In this document: piece by piece, positions 1 through 7,094 of the stretch | Layout of the letters: each line of letters starts with the position of its first letter | How positions within the stretch are numbered: position 1 is the stretch's first letter | Origin: Superficieibacter sp. 1612_C1 | GTDB lineage: Bacteria > Pseudomonadota > Gammaproteobacteria > Enterobacterales > Enterobacteriaceae | Assembly (NCBI RefSeq): GCF_015234305.1 | Contig: NZ_JADGMI010000003.1 | Span: forward strand, 186,001 to 250,000 | Direction of reading: 5' to 3' | Length of the DNA stretch: 64,000 nt | Notes under the pieces: generated by a model | The model's database searches: none | What the model was told of the DNA's origin: nothing | The model's input: the letters and a program-made list of their open reading frames with translations, nothing else | Made by a program: the position numbers and the translations under genes

Positions 1-854
1 TCCCCGATATGACGGGCAAGGCGACGGTTTTTCATCATGTTTGCTGATTTCAGTGTTTCCACGATCACCGCTTGGTTTTCGTCGATAATTCGTCTGGAAA
101 GTTTGTGCTGGAAGTCAGCGCGGGCATTGGCTACCCGCTCATGCTGCGCAGCAAGGCGTAAGCGCGCCTTACGGCGGTTTGCGCTCCCCAGTTTCTTACG
201 GGACAGCGCCTTGCTGTCACGGCGCAGGCGGCGATAAGCATTAACCAGATGGTGAGGATTCGCCACCTTGCTGCCGTCATTGCCGATCAGATAGTGCGAC
301 AACCCCAAATCATAGCCCATTACTGCGGTTATGTATGCCGGCTTTGCTGCCGCTTCCTGCCCGTCGTCTGCAAGTATTGAGGCATAATATTTGCCCGTCG
401 CGCTGCGGGTGATTGTTATGCTGGAAACCCTGCCGACGATCTCCCGGTGGATGTTCGCCCGGACAGGCTTCAGTTTTGGCAACTGGATAGCGTCAGTTAA
501 TACCCTGCCGTTGGGATGGTAGCTGGATTGCCTGCCATGTTTGCTTTTGAAAACAGGGAATTTAGCCCGCTTCTGGAAGAAGTTAGCAAATGCCTTATCC
601 AGGTTGATCACCGCCTGCTGTAGCGCCAGCGAGTCATATTCTTTGAGCCAGCTATAGCGGCGTGACTTTTTTGCCACTGCCAGAAATGGCTTTATATCGC
701 GCGCTGGCCTGAGGGAAACGCCGTGGCGCAGGTACATGTGGCGGCTGATATGCAGGGCTTTATTATACGCAAAGCGCACCGCGCCGAACTGCGCATTCAG
801 GAATGCAGCCTGCTCGTCGGTTGGGTAAATGCGTACTCTGGTCGCTCTTTTCAT
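1..854 (-). CDS. tnpB: TnpB, RNA-guided nuclease of an IS200/IS605 element (partial)
   Basis: The frame is open from the ATG at 854 down to base 1, giving 284 residues without a stop; the C-terminal part (zinc ribbon and last RuvC motif) is beyond the window. The N-terminus MKRATRVRIYPTDEQ followed by FAYNKAL is typical of OrfB/TnpB. RuvC-I appears as GYDLGL with Asp182 and RuvC-II as VIVETL with Glu266, so both visible catalytic residues are kept. TnpB proteins are transposon-encoded RNA-guided DNA nucleases, the ancestors of Cas12, that cut the empty donor site and favour retention of the element. The visible part shows no frameshift, so the gene may be functional. Confidence 0.88.
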   Translation of the reverse strand, partial: MKRATRVRIYPTDEQAAFLNAQFGAVRFAYNKALHISRHMYLRHGVSLRPARDIKPFLAVAKKSRRYSWLKEYDSLALQQAVINLDKAFANFFQKRAKFPVFKSKHGRQSSYHPNGRVLTDAIQLPKLKPVRANIHREIVGRVSSITITRSATGKYYASILADDGQEAAAKPAYITAVMGYDLGLSHYLIGNDGSKVANPHHLVNAYRRLRRDSKALSRKKLGSANRRKARLRLAAQHERVANARADFQHKLSRRIIDENQAVIVETLKSANMMKNRRLARHIG

Positions 855-929
855 TTTCAGTGCTCACATATACAGTACGCATACTGTAAAGACAAAAATG
901 AGATTCTACAAGTGAGTGTACACGATAAG

Positions 930-1337
930 ATGTTTGAAGGTTATCTCTCACGCCGCCATAGCGTCAGTAAACTGGTTGTTCACCTGATTTTTACGACGAA
1001 GTACCGCCGTAAGATTTTTGATGGCGTGATGATCCAGCAGATACGGGAAGCGTTTCAAAGCGCTGCGGAAAAGCTGGAAATTGAGATTTTAGAAATGAAC
1101 GGGGAAGCAGATCACGTTCACGTATTGATAGCGTACCCGCCAAAGTTGGCTATCAGTGTGCTGGTCAATAACCTGAAGTCGATCAGTAGCCGCCGAGTGC
1201 GCATCCTGAATACAAATTTACGTAAGGCGAGTAATAGCGGGGTACTCTGGTCACGCTCCTATTTCGCCTGTAGTGCTGGCGGTGCAACAATCGAAACCTT
1301 AAAGGCTTATGTAGCATCGCAGAAAACCCCTGATTAG
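930..1337 (+). CDS. tnpA: TnpA, IS200/IS605 Y1 (HUH) transposase
   Basis: 135 residues when started at the ATG at 930; an in-frame GTG at 912 would add six. It contains HSVSKL near the N-terminus, the HUH metal-binding pair His62-Val-His64 (DHVHVLI) and the catalytic tyrosine Tyr127 in LKAYVASQ, all standard for single-strand Y1 transposases. It is of normal length and apparently intact. It is transcribed away from tnpB across a spacer of about 75 bases holding an inverted repeat, TACAGTA-cgca-TACTGTA (871-888). The frame continues upstream to 723, but that extension lies antisense to tnpB and is not family-like. Confidence 0.9.
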   Translation: MFEGYLSRRHSVSKLVVHLIFTTKYRRKIFDGVMIQQIREAFQSAAEKLEIEILEMNGEADHVHVLIAYPPKLAISVLVNNLKSISSRRVRILNTNLRKASNSGVLWSRSYFACSAGGATIETLKAYVASQKTPD

Positions 1338-1349
1338 CTCCCCTTGTAT

Positions 1350-1379
1350 CCCCGTCCGATTGGGCGAGAGTTTACGGGG
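1350..1379. repeat. Candidate subterminal hairpin of the IS605 element
   Basis: CCCCGT at 1350-1355 pairs with ACGGGG at 1374-1379 shortly after the tnpA stop. TnpA enzymes bind subterminal hairpins, so this is a candidate for the left-end structure; it could also be an ordinary 3' hairpin of the transposase mRNA. Confidence 0.3.
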
Positions 1380-1396
1380 CATTTGCTAAATCACCT

Positions 1397-1419
1397 CCCC
1401 GGCGGCGGGTTAGCCGGGG
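1397..1419 (-). terminator. Hairpin downstream of the diguanylate cyclase gene
   Basis: CCCCGGC (1397-1403) and GCCGGGG (1413-1419) form a perfect 7-bp GC-rich stem 10 bases past the stop of the minus-strand gene. No long U-tract follows, so termination efficiency is uncertain. Confidence 0.4.
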
Positions 1420-1428
1420 CATTTCTCG

Positions 1429-2745
1429 TTACTCTGCGCCGCTAACTACCCGGTTGCGCCCCTGTTTTTTTGCTTTATAGAGCGCTGTATCCGCCTGATA
1501 AATCAGCTCGCTGGCAATGCTGTGTAGCGGCTGCTCGCCAAAAATTGCCTTTGCATCGTACAGCGTTGCCACGCCAATACTGATGGTCAAAAATCCGGTC
1601 GGGCTGGAAGCATGCGGAATATTCAGCGCCGTTACGCTTGTGCGCAGTCGTTCCGCGACGATCAGCGCCCCGTGGATGTCGGTACGCGGCAGGATCACCA
1701 GAAACTCTTCGCCCCCGTAGCGGCTGATATTGTCTTCCGGACGCAGGCTGGCCGATGCCAGCGCTTTGGTGACGGCCCGCAGGCAATCATCGCCGGACTG
1801 GTGTCCCTGACTGTCGTTGAAATTTTTGAAAAAATCGATATCCACCAGGCAGATCGAGAGCGGCAAGCCTTGCTCAAGCGCATGAGCAATTTGCTGGATC
1901 AAAAACTCATCCATATGGCGGCGATTAAACAGTCCGGTGAGATGATCCAACTGGGCGAACTGCTTTAATACCAGGTTGGCATTCGCCAGCTTCTGCTCCG
2001 CCAGGCGGCGGGCGGTGATGTCCACCCAGGTCACCGACAGGCCGACCACATTATCCATCGCGTCATAGACCGGCACCGGCTGGGTGTAATAATAGCGCTC
2101 GGCAAACATCACTTCCCTGCTCGGAATGTCCGCACCATGTCTCGCGCCGCTGAAATCCTGTAAAAACTGCTGCCAGCATTCAGGCATAACGTCGGGGAAA
2201 TAGTCGGTTACCGCGTTAGAGGGTGCACTGGCGAGCAGGCGGGTCATCGCTTTATTCGACATCACGATGCGCCCATGTAAATCGATCATGCACAGCGCAA
2301 CGGGCGTGGTGTCGTAAATGGTTTCCAGCTGAAGTACGCGCTCGCCGAGCGTAGAAATATTACGGTCAATGCCGCGATAGCCGCTGAGATTTCCCTGCTC
2401 GTCAAATAACGGTATCCCGCTGGTCTCCAGCACCACAATGGTCCCGTCTGCCCGTCGGTTGCGATTCACCAGACCGGAAAAGGCTCTTTTTGCCGTCACG
2501 ATATCCATAAACGCCAGCCCCACCCGTTCGGCTTCTTCGGGCGGCATAAAATCAAATGGCGTCCGACCGAGAACCTCTTCCGGCGGGTAGCCCAGCAGTT
2601 CGGTCACTACGCCGGAAACCCAGGTATAGCGACCTTCGGCATCCACTTCCCATAGCCAGTCAGAATTATGATTGAGAAGATCGAACAGATGCTTCTCATC
2701 CACCTCATGAAAATAAGGACGTGTTTTTTCATTCGTCATGAGCAT
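1429..2745 (-). CDS. PAS-PAS-GGDEF diguanylate cyclase
   Basis: Makes cyclic di-GMP from two GTP; predicted cytoplasmic because no membrane segment is visible. A first PAS domain with PAC segment covers about residues 20-130, a second PAS about 140-250, then a short linker leads to the GGDEF domain (about 270-435). The active site is RYGGEEF and an RxxD inhibitory I-site (RPED) sits five residues before it, so the enzyme should be active and product-inhibited. The frame opens at a TTG at 2751 with ATGs at 2745 and 2739; none has a strong Shine-Dalgarno, and I chose 2745. I could not match it to a named E. coli cyclase. It is monocistronic, and the PAS ligand is unknown. Confidence 0.88.
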   Translation of the reverse strand: MLMTNEKTRPYFHEVDEKHLFDLLNHNSDWLWEVDAEGRYTWVSGVVTELLGYPPEEVLGRTPFDFMPPEEAERVGLAFMDIVTAKRAFSGLVNRNRRADGTIVVLETSGIPLFDEQGNLSGYRGIDRNISTLGERVLQLETIYDTTPVALCMIDLHGRIVMSNKAMTRLLASAPSNAVTDYFPDVMPECWQQFLQDFSGARHGADIPSREVMFAERYYYTQPVPVYDAMDNVVGLSVTWVDITARRLAEQKLANANLVLKQFAQLDHLTGLFNRRHMDEFLIQQIAHALEQGLPLSICLVDIDFFKNFNDSQGHQSGDDCLRAVTKALASASLRPEDNISRYGGEEFLVILPRTDIHGALIVAERLRTSVTALNIPHASSPTGFLTISIGVATLYDAKAIFGEQPLHSIASELIYQADTALYKAKKQGRNRVVSGAE

Positions 2746-2928
2746 GCTCAACGTGCGTTAAATGGAAATCGGATCGTGACAACAGACGCTATAAAGATAC
2801 AGGGAAGCGCAAGGCGAGAATAGCAATCATTGACATGGTGAATATAAATATTCTTTATTGATTCGCTGCTTTTGCATTCTGTACGTGAGGAAGAAGGCGT
2901 TAAGGAAGGTCAGCGTGAGAATGAATAA

Positions 2929-2953
2929 GCCCGGCGGCATAAACCGGCCGGGC
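2929..2953 (-). terminator. Hairpin downstream of the gldA-like gene
   Basis: GCCCGGC (2929-2935) pairs with GCCGGGC (2947-2953), 11 bases past the stop of the minus-strand dehydrogenase gene; TTATTC follows on the transcribed strand. Confidence 0.5.
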
Positions 2954-2964
2954 CAGAGTGCGCC

Positions 2965-4065
2965 TTAGCGAGCGGCTTTCAGGCGACGGCCTTCAGCATC
3001 GGCTGCGCGCATTGCCGCCAGCACATTGACCGGCGTAACGTCGTAAGGCTCGTTATGCATGGTTTCGCCAGGCTGGCAGGCTGCCTCGGCCGCTTTCATC
3101 AGATCTTCATCACTGACATTTTCCAGGCCGATATCCGCAAGCGTGGTCGGCAGACCCAGCTCCAGGCAGAAACGATAAACGGTATCAATCAGTTCTGGAT
3201 CGCGATCGGTCAGCATCAGCATTGCCAGGGTGCCGAATGCCACTTTTTCACCGTGCCAGTAACGGTGGGTCTCGGGCAGCACGGTCAGACCGTTGTGAAT
3301 GGCATGCGCCGCCGCCAGACCACCGCTTTCAAAGCCAAGGCCGGAAAGCAGCGTGTTGGCTTCGATAACGTGCTCAAGCGCAGGCGTGACCTTCTGCTGT
3401 TCGCAGGCATTTTTTGCCTGTACGCCATATTTCAGCAGCGTGTCAAAGCACATGCGTGCCAGGCCGTATGCTGACATCGGGCCAGGGCGACCGGTCATGT
3501 TACCGGCAAGTTTAACGCGACAATCTTCTGCTTCGAACCAGGTGGCCAGCGCATCGCCAATCCCCGACAGCAGGAAACGTACCGGAGCCTGGGCAATAAC
3601 GCCGGAGTCAACCAGCACCACGTCCGGGTTACGCGGGATCATCAGATAGCGTTTAAACTGCCCTTCCTGGGTATAAATCACCACCAGAGAGCTGCACGGC
3701 GCATCGGTTGATGCCAGGGTAGGAACAATCACAATCGGACGTTTTAAGGTCGCGCCAGTGGCTTTAGAGGTATCCAGCGTTTTACCGCCGCCAATGCCGA
3801 CGATAACTTCTGCGCCGCAGGCTTTCGCCAGGCCGCAGATACGCTCGATCTCTTCGTCAGAGCACTCGCTGTTGAAGATTTCAACCTGATAATCCAGCTT
3901 ACCTTTCAGTGCGCCATCAATTTTGTCGCCTAACTTTTGATGAACAACCGGATCCTGCAATACCAGTGCTTTTTTACCGAGGCGCAGAATTTCATCAGCA
4001 AGAGAGTGTTCAATCGCGCCAGCACCTTGTACATAGCGTCCTGGGAAAATAGCGGTAGTAATCAT
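2965..4065 (-). CDS. GldA-like iron/zinc-containing alcohol (glycerol) dehydrogenase
   Basis: 366 residues, the length of GldA (367), and similar to it throughout. It has the nucleotide-binding GGGKT motif (residues 92-96), TLASTDAPCS, and the three metal ligands expected for the family: Asp171 (GIGDALATW), His254 (AAHAIHNGL) and His271 (WHGEKVAFG). Known relatives oxidise glycerol with NAD or, in reverse, reduce dihydroxyacetone, glyceraldehyde or glycolaldehyde. The ATG at 4065 is preceded by AAGGAG. The gene is divergent from the sugar-acid/nickel operon across a shared 342-base control region. I infer that it reduces the aldehyde released by the neighbouring aldolase. It is probably a paralogue of the housekeeping gldA rather than that gene itself. 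Confidence 0.85.
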   Translation of the reverse strand: MITTAIFPGRYVQGAGAIEHSLADEILRLGKKALVLQDPVVHQKLGDKIDGALKGKLDYQVEIFNSECSDEEIERICGLAKACGAEVIVGIGGGKTLDTSKATGATLKRPIVIVPTLASTDAPCSSLVVIYTQEGQFKRYLMIPRNPDVVLVDSGVIAQAPVRFLLSGIGDALATWFEAEDCRVKLAGNMTGRPGPMSAYGLARMCFDTLLKYGVQAKNACEQQKVTPALEHVIEANTLLSGLGFESGGLAAAHAIHNGLTVLPETHRYWHGEKVAFGTLAMLMLTDRDPELIDTVYRFCLELGLPTTLADIGLENVSDEDLMKAAEAACQPGETMHNEPYDVTPVNVLAAMRAADAEGRRLKAAR

Positions 4066-4407
4066 AAAATCTCCTTATAAATAATTACAGTTCCACACAG
4101 GGAACCAGAGTTCTTAATGACTTTTATATTTACTCTATATTTTAACCCCGTCAACCGCAGAATAAAAAATTCCTAACCGCATCATTCATTAAATATATGA
4201 GACACGCCAATTCATTTGCGTGAATTATCAAAGTTAATTATTCGTAAAATATTAACATCTACTATATAAAGTGGAGCAGATCACATAAATACCCTCCGTT
4301 ACATCCCGGTTCAAAATATCTATTGCACCGATTTCTGAATAGGTAAATAATTCCTGACACTGAACAACGGTTCTCCATGCAGAACAACAAGGATGGCAGT
4401 TTAAAAA
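4066..4407. promoter_or_regulatory. Divergent control region with two matched inverted repeats
   Basis: AT-rich spacer between the gldA-like gene and the aldolase operon. Two copies of the pattern GTTCY-N6-RGAAC are visible: GTTCC-acacag-GGAAC at 4090-4105, just upstream of the gldA-like start, and GTTCT-ccatgc-AGAAC at 4370-4385, just upstream of the aldolase start. Their placement next to each divergent start fits operators of one regulator, most simply the IclR protein encoded at the operon's far end. AAGGATGG at about 4390 supplies the ribosome-binding site of the aldolase gene. No long ORF lies inside. Confidence 0.5.
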
Positions 4408-5316
4408 ATGAATCTTGATCAATTTAAAGGGATATTCCCGCCCGTTCCCACCATCGTAAACCGCGACGGCCAGCTTGACCGTGAAGGCATGGCACGCATG
4501 CTTGATAAAGTCATCAACGATGGTGCTAACGGCATGCTAATCCTCGGTAGCGGCGGTGAGTTTTGCCACATGACCCATCAGCTGCGTCTCGACGTGGCTG
4601 AGTTTGCGCTGAAACACGTCGCGGGCCGCGTCCCGGTGATGATTGGCATTGCCGCGCCGGGAACCGATGAAACGATTGAATACGGTTTGCACGCGCAGGA
4701 ACACGGTGCCGCCGCCGTTCTGGTGGTCAATCCTTATTATGCCGTCTTAAATGCTGATTTTATTTACCATCACTATCGCAAGGTTGCAGAAAGCCTGAAG
4801 ACGCCGGTTTTACTGTATAACTTCCCCGCCTTGACCGGTCAGGATATCGGCCTCGAGGTTATCGAACGCCTGGCGCGCGATGTGCCTAATATCGTGGGCA
4901 TCAAAGATACCATTGATAACATCAGCCATACCCGTGAAATTATCAATCGCGTTCATGCTTTCCGCCGTGATTTTATTATTTTCTCCGGCTATGACGAATA
5001 TATGCTCGATACGCTGATCCTTGGCGGTCACGGCGGTATTCCGGCCACCTTTAACATTGCCCCGCATATTACCGGCGGTATTTATAAAGCGTTTGTCGAA
5101 AAAAATTACGCAGAGGCGTTTGAAAAGCAGCGCACGCTGGCGAAATTGTCTTCGCTTTACGCTATAGAGTCGCCGTTTTTTGGCGTCATTAAAGAGTGTA
5201 TCAAAGCGGCAGGCACCGATATTTCAACGGAGGTCATCGCGCCAACGCAAAAACTGTCGGCAGAAAAAACAGAGCAGGCAAAATCAATCCTGCGCTCAGC
5301 AGGCATCATTAAGTAA
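4408..5316 (+). CDS. DapA/NanA-family class I aldolase, probably for a 2-keto-3-deoxy sugar acid
   Basis: 302 residues, normal for the dihydrodipicolinate synthase/N-acetylneuraminate lyase family. The Schiff-base lysine is Lys166 in GIKDT, the general-acid tyrosine is Tyr137 in YNFP, and the carboxylate-binding loop is GSGGEF (47-52). Members such as YagE and YjhH cleave 2-keto-3-deoxy sugar acids to pyruvate and an aldehyde. First gene of the plus-strand operon, directly before a UxaA-like dehydratase that would make such a substrate. The substrate cannot be read from sequence; a true DapA role is unlikely in this context. Confidence 0.82.
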   Translation: MNLDQFKGIFPPVPTIVNRDGQLDREGMARMLDKVINDGANGMLILGSGGEFCHMTHQLRLDVAEFALKHVAGRVPVMIGIAAPGTDETIEYGLHAQEHGAAAVLVVNPYYAVLNADFIYHHYRKVAESLKTPVLLYNFPALTGQDIGLEVIERLARDVPNIVGIKDTIDNISHTREIINRVHAFRRDFIIFSGYDEYMLDTLILGGHGGIPATFNIAPHITGGIYKAFVEKNYAEAFEKQRTLAKLSSLYAIESPFFGVIKECIKAAGTDISTEVIAPTQKLSAEKTEQAKSILRSAGIIK

Positions 5317-5341
5317 GCCATCGGACGATATGCTCTGCGTC

Positions 5342-5373
5342 TTTCAGGCTACAGCATCGCCTGTAGCCTGAAA
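5342..5373 (+). other. Perfect 13-bp intercistronic hairpin
   Basis: TTTCAGGCTACAG (5342-5354) pairs with CTGTAGCCTGAAA (5361-5373) around a six-base loop, between the aldolase and dehydratase genes. It is followed by A-residues rather than T, so it does not look like a plus-strand terminator. An mRNA processing or stability element is likelier. Confidence 0.55.
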
Positions 5374-5394
5374 AAACAGGAAACTAAGGGACCC

Positions 5395-6921
5395 ATGACG
5401 ATGAACACACCTTATCCAGTCATTAAAATTAACGACAATGATGATGTTGTCGTTGCACGCTTTCCGGTAGCGAAAGAGACCTTCCTGCCGCATGAAAATC
5501 TTACCGTGAATAAGGATATTCCGGCAGGACACAAAATCGCCCTCCACGATATTGCCGCTGGCGATGCGGTAAAACGTTACGGTCAAATCATTGGTTTTGC
5601 GTCAAGAGACATTAAAGAAGGCGACCATATCCATACCCATAATTTAAGCATGGGTGATTTTTCCCGCGATTATGCGTTTGGTGTGGATACCGTTGAATTA
5701 CCCAAAGCGGATCATGTTGACACCTTTATGGGCATCCGCCGCGCTGATGGCCGCGTGGCGACTCGCAATTTCATCGGTATTCTGACCTCCGTTAACTGTA
5801 GCGCCACCGTTGCCCGCGCCATTGAAGATCACTACAAAAAAGTGGGCCTGGATGATTTCCCGAATGTCGATGGCGTCGTCGCCCTGCCCCAGAGCTTTGG
5901 CTGCGCATATGGTTTTGACAGCGAAACCATGACCGTTATGCGCCGGACGCTAAGCGGCTACGCACGGCACGTTAATTTCGCCGGGGTGGTGATCATCGGC
6001 CTGGGCTGCGAATCCAACCAAATTAAAGATCTGATCCGCACGGAGGGCCTTGAAGAAGGCAAACTGCTGCACAGCATGACCATCCAGCAAACCGGCGGCA
6101 CCCAGAAAACCATCGATAAAGGCATTGAAATCATTAATGCCATGCTGCCGCAAGCCAATAGCGTGACGCGTGAACCAGTGCCGGTCAGCGAAATTATCCT
6201 CGCGCTGGAGTGCGGCGGTTCAGACAGCTACTCAGGGATCTCCGGCAACCCGGTACTCGGCTACGTTGCGGATAAAATCGTCCAGCAGGGCGGCACCGCA
6301 ATCCTTTCCGAAACCTCAGAAATTTTCGGTGCGGAACACCTGTTAACCCGCCGGGCAGTGACGCCAGAAGTGGGCCAGAAATTAGTTGACCGTATTGCGT
6401 GGTGGCAAGATTACTGCACCAGAACCAAAAGCGAGATGAACAATAACCCCTCTGCCGGTAACAAAGAGGGCGGGCTGACGACGGTGCTGGAAAAATCACT
6501 GGGCGGCATCGCGAAAGGCGGCACGTCAAACCTCGTCGAAGTGTACGAGTATGCTGAACCGGTGACGGCGAAAGGCCTGGTCTTTATGGACACCCCAGGG
6601 TATGACCCGATGGCAGTAACCGGCCAAATCGCCGGTGGCGCAAACCTCCTGTGCTTCACCACCGGTCGCGGATCGGCCTTTGGCAGCAAGCCTACGCCGA
6701 CCCTGAAAATCGCCACCAACAATGCGCTCTGGCAGCGTCAGCAGGAAGATATGGACCACAACTGTGGCGACGTGGCCGAAGGTACAGAAACCATTGCTCA
6801 GGCGGGCGAGCGTTTATACGCACTGGTGCTGGCAATGGCGTCCGGGCAGAAAACAAAAAGCGAAAAATTTGGCTACGGCGGCCTGGAATTTGTGCCGTGG
6901 ACCATGAACGCCATTATGTAA
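5395..6921 (+). CDS. UxaA/GarD-family sugar-acid dehydratase
   Basis: 508 residues, close to UxaA (495) and GarD (523). An N-terminal SAF-type domain (about 1-95) is followed by the large dehydratase domain, with family motifs ATRNFIGILTSVNCSA, VIIGLGCESNQ, LECGGSDSYSGISGNPV, NPSAGNKEGGL and FTTGRGSAFG. Family members dehydrate aldonates or aldarates (altronate, galactarate) to 2-keto-3-deoxy acids using Fe2+. It is a distant paralogue of the true uxaA at 39.2-40.7 kb, so it is probably not altronate dehydratase. It lies between the aldolase and the LarA-family gene, which fits epimerise-dehydrate-cleave. The start at 5395 follows AAGGGA; ATG 5401 is possible. Confidence 0.85.
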   Translation: MTMNTPYPVIKINDNDDVVVARFPVAKETFLPHENLTVNKDIPAGHKIALHDIAAGDAVKRYGQIIGFASRDIKEGDHIHTHNLSMGDFSRDYAFGVDTVELPKADHVDTFMGIRRADGRVATRNFIGILTSVNCSATVARAIEDHYKKVGLDDFPNVDGVVALPQSFGCAYGFDSETMTVMRRTLSGYARHVNFAGVVIIGLGCESNQIKDLIRTEGLEEGKLLHSMTIQQTGGTQKTIDKGIEIINAMLPQANSVTREPVPVSEIILALECGGSDSYSGISGNPVLGYVADKIVQQGGTAILSETSEIFGAEHLLTRRAVTPEVGQKLVDRIAWWQDYCTRTKSEMNNNPSAGNKEGGLTTVLEKSLGGIAKGGTSNLVEVYEYAEPVTAKGLVFMDTPGYDPMAVTGQIAGGANLLCFTTGRGSAFGSKPTPTLKIATNNALWQRQQEDMDHNCGDVAEGTETIAQAGERLYALVLAMASGQKTKSEKFGYGGLEFVPWTMNAIM

Positions 6922-7094
6922 TATTACCGGAATTAATCGGTAACGTATAAATACAATGAGGAGGTCTTTTGTATGGCCGCCTCATTTTACCCTAAGAATA
7001 AGCTGCATATTTTATTGACGTTCACTGTGATCAGATCGAGTGAATGCCGATCAGCGTTCATTTTATACATTTCCAGTTTACAAGGACTACGACT
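6922..7094 (+). promoter_or_regulatory. Spacer before larA with terminator-like hairpin and inverted repeat
   Basis: TTACCG...CGGTAA lies just after the dehydratase stop. AATGAGG (about 6955) pairs with CCTCATTTT (about 6980), a terminator- or attenuator-like hairpin. Further on, TTCACT (7021-7026) and AGTGAA (7039-7044) form an inverted repeat next to a TTGACG hexamer at 7015. larA may therefore have its own promoter or be partly insulated from the first two genes. This is inference; no start site is known. Confidence 0.4.

Larger units (their letters stand above)
1..1379. mobile_element. IS200/IS605-family element, left part cut by window edge
   Basis: Divergent tnpB (minus) and tnpA (plus) genes are arranged as in IS605-type elements. 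The tnpA-proximal end probably lies shortly after the tnpA stop, near a stem at 1350-1379 that could be the subterminal hairpin recognised by TnpA. The tnpB-distal end, where the guide (omega) RNA of this family is normally encoded, is outside the window. The exact boundary was not determined. The element sits downstream of a diguanylate cyclase gene, pointing tnpA towards it. Confidence 0.75.

Noticed and set aside
871-888. Palindrome TACAGTA-cgca-TACTGTA between tnpB and tnpA, considered as a LexA box
   Set aside because: The arms are in the opposite sense to the LexA consensus (CTGT...ACAG), and there is no SOS gene nearby. Kept only as an inverted repeat within the element.
723-929. N-terminal extension of the tnpA frame
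   Set aside because: It lies antisense to the tnpB start and has no resemblance to Y1 transposases; the family-like sequence begins near 930.
5395-6921. Calling the first dehydratase galactarate dehydratase (garD)
   Set aside because: It belongs to the UxaA/GarD family, but no gar/gud neighbours are present and the LarA context suggests another substrate.
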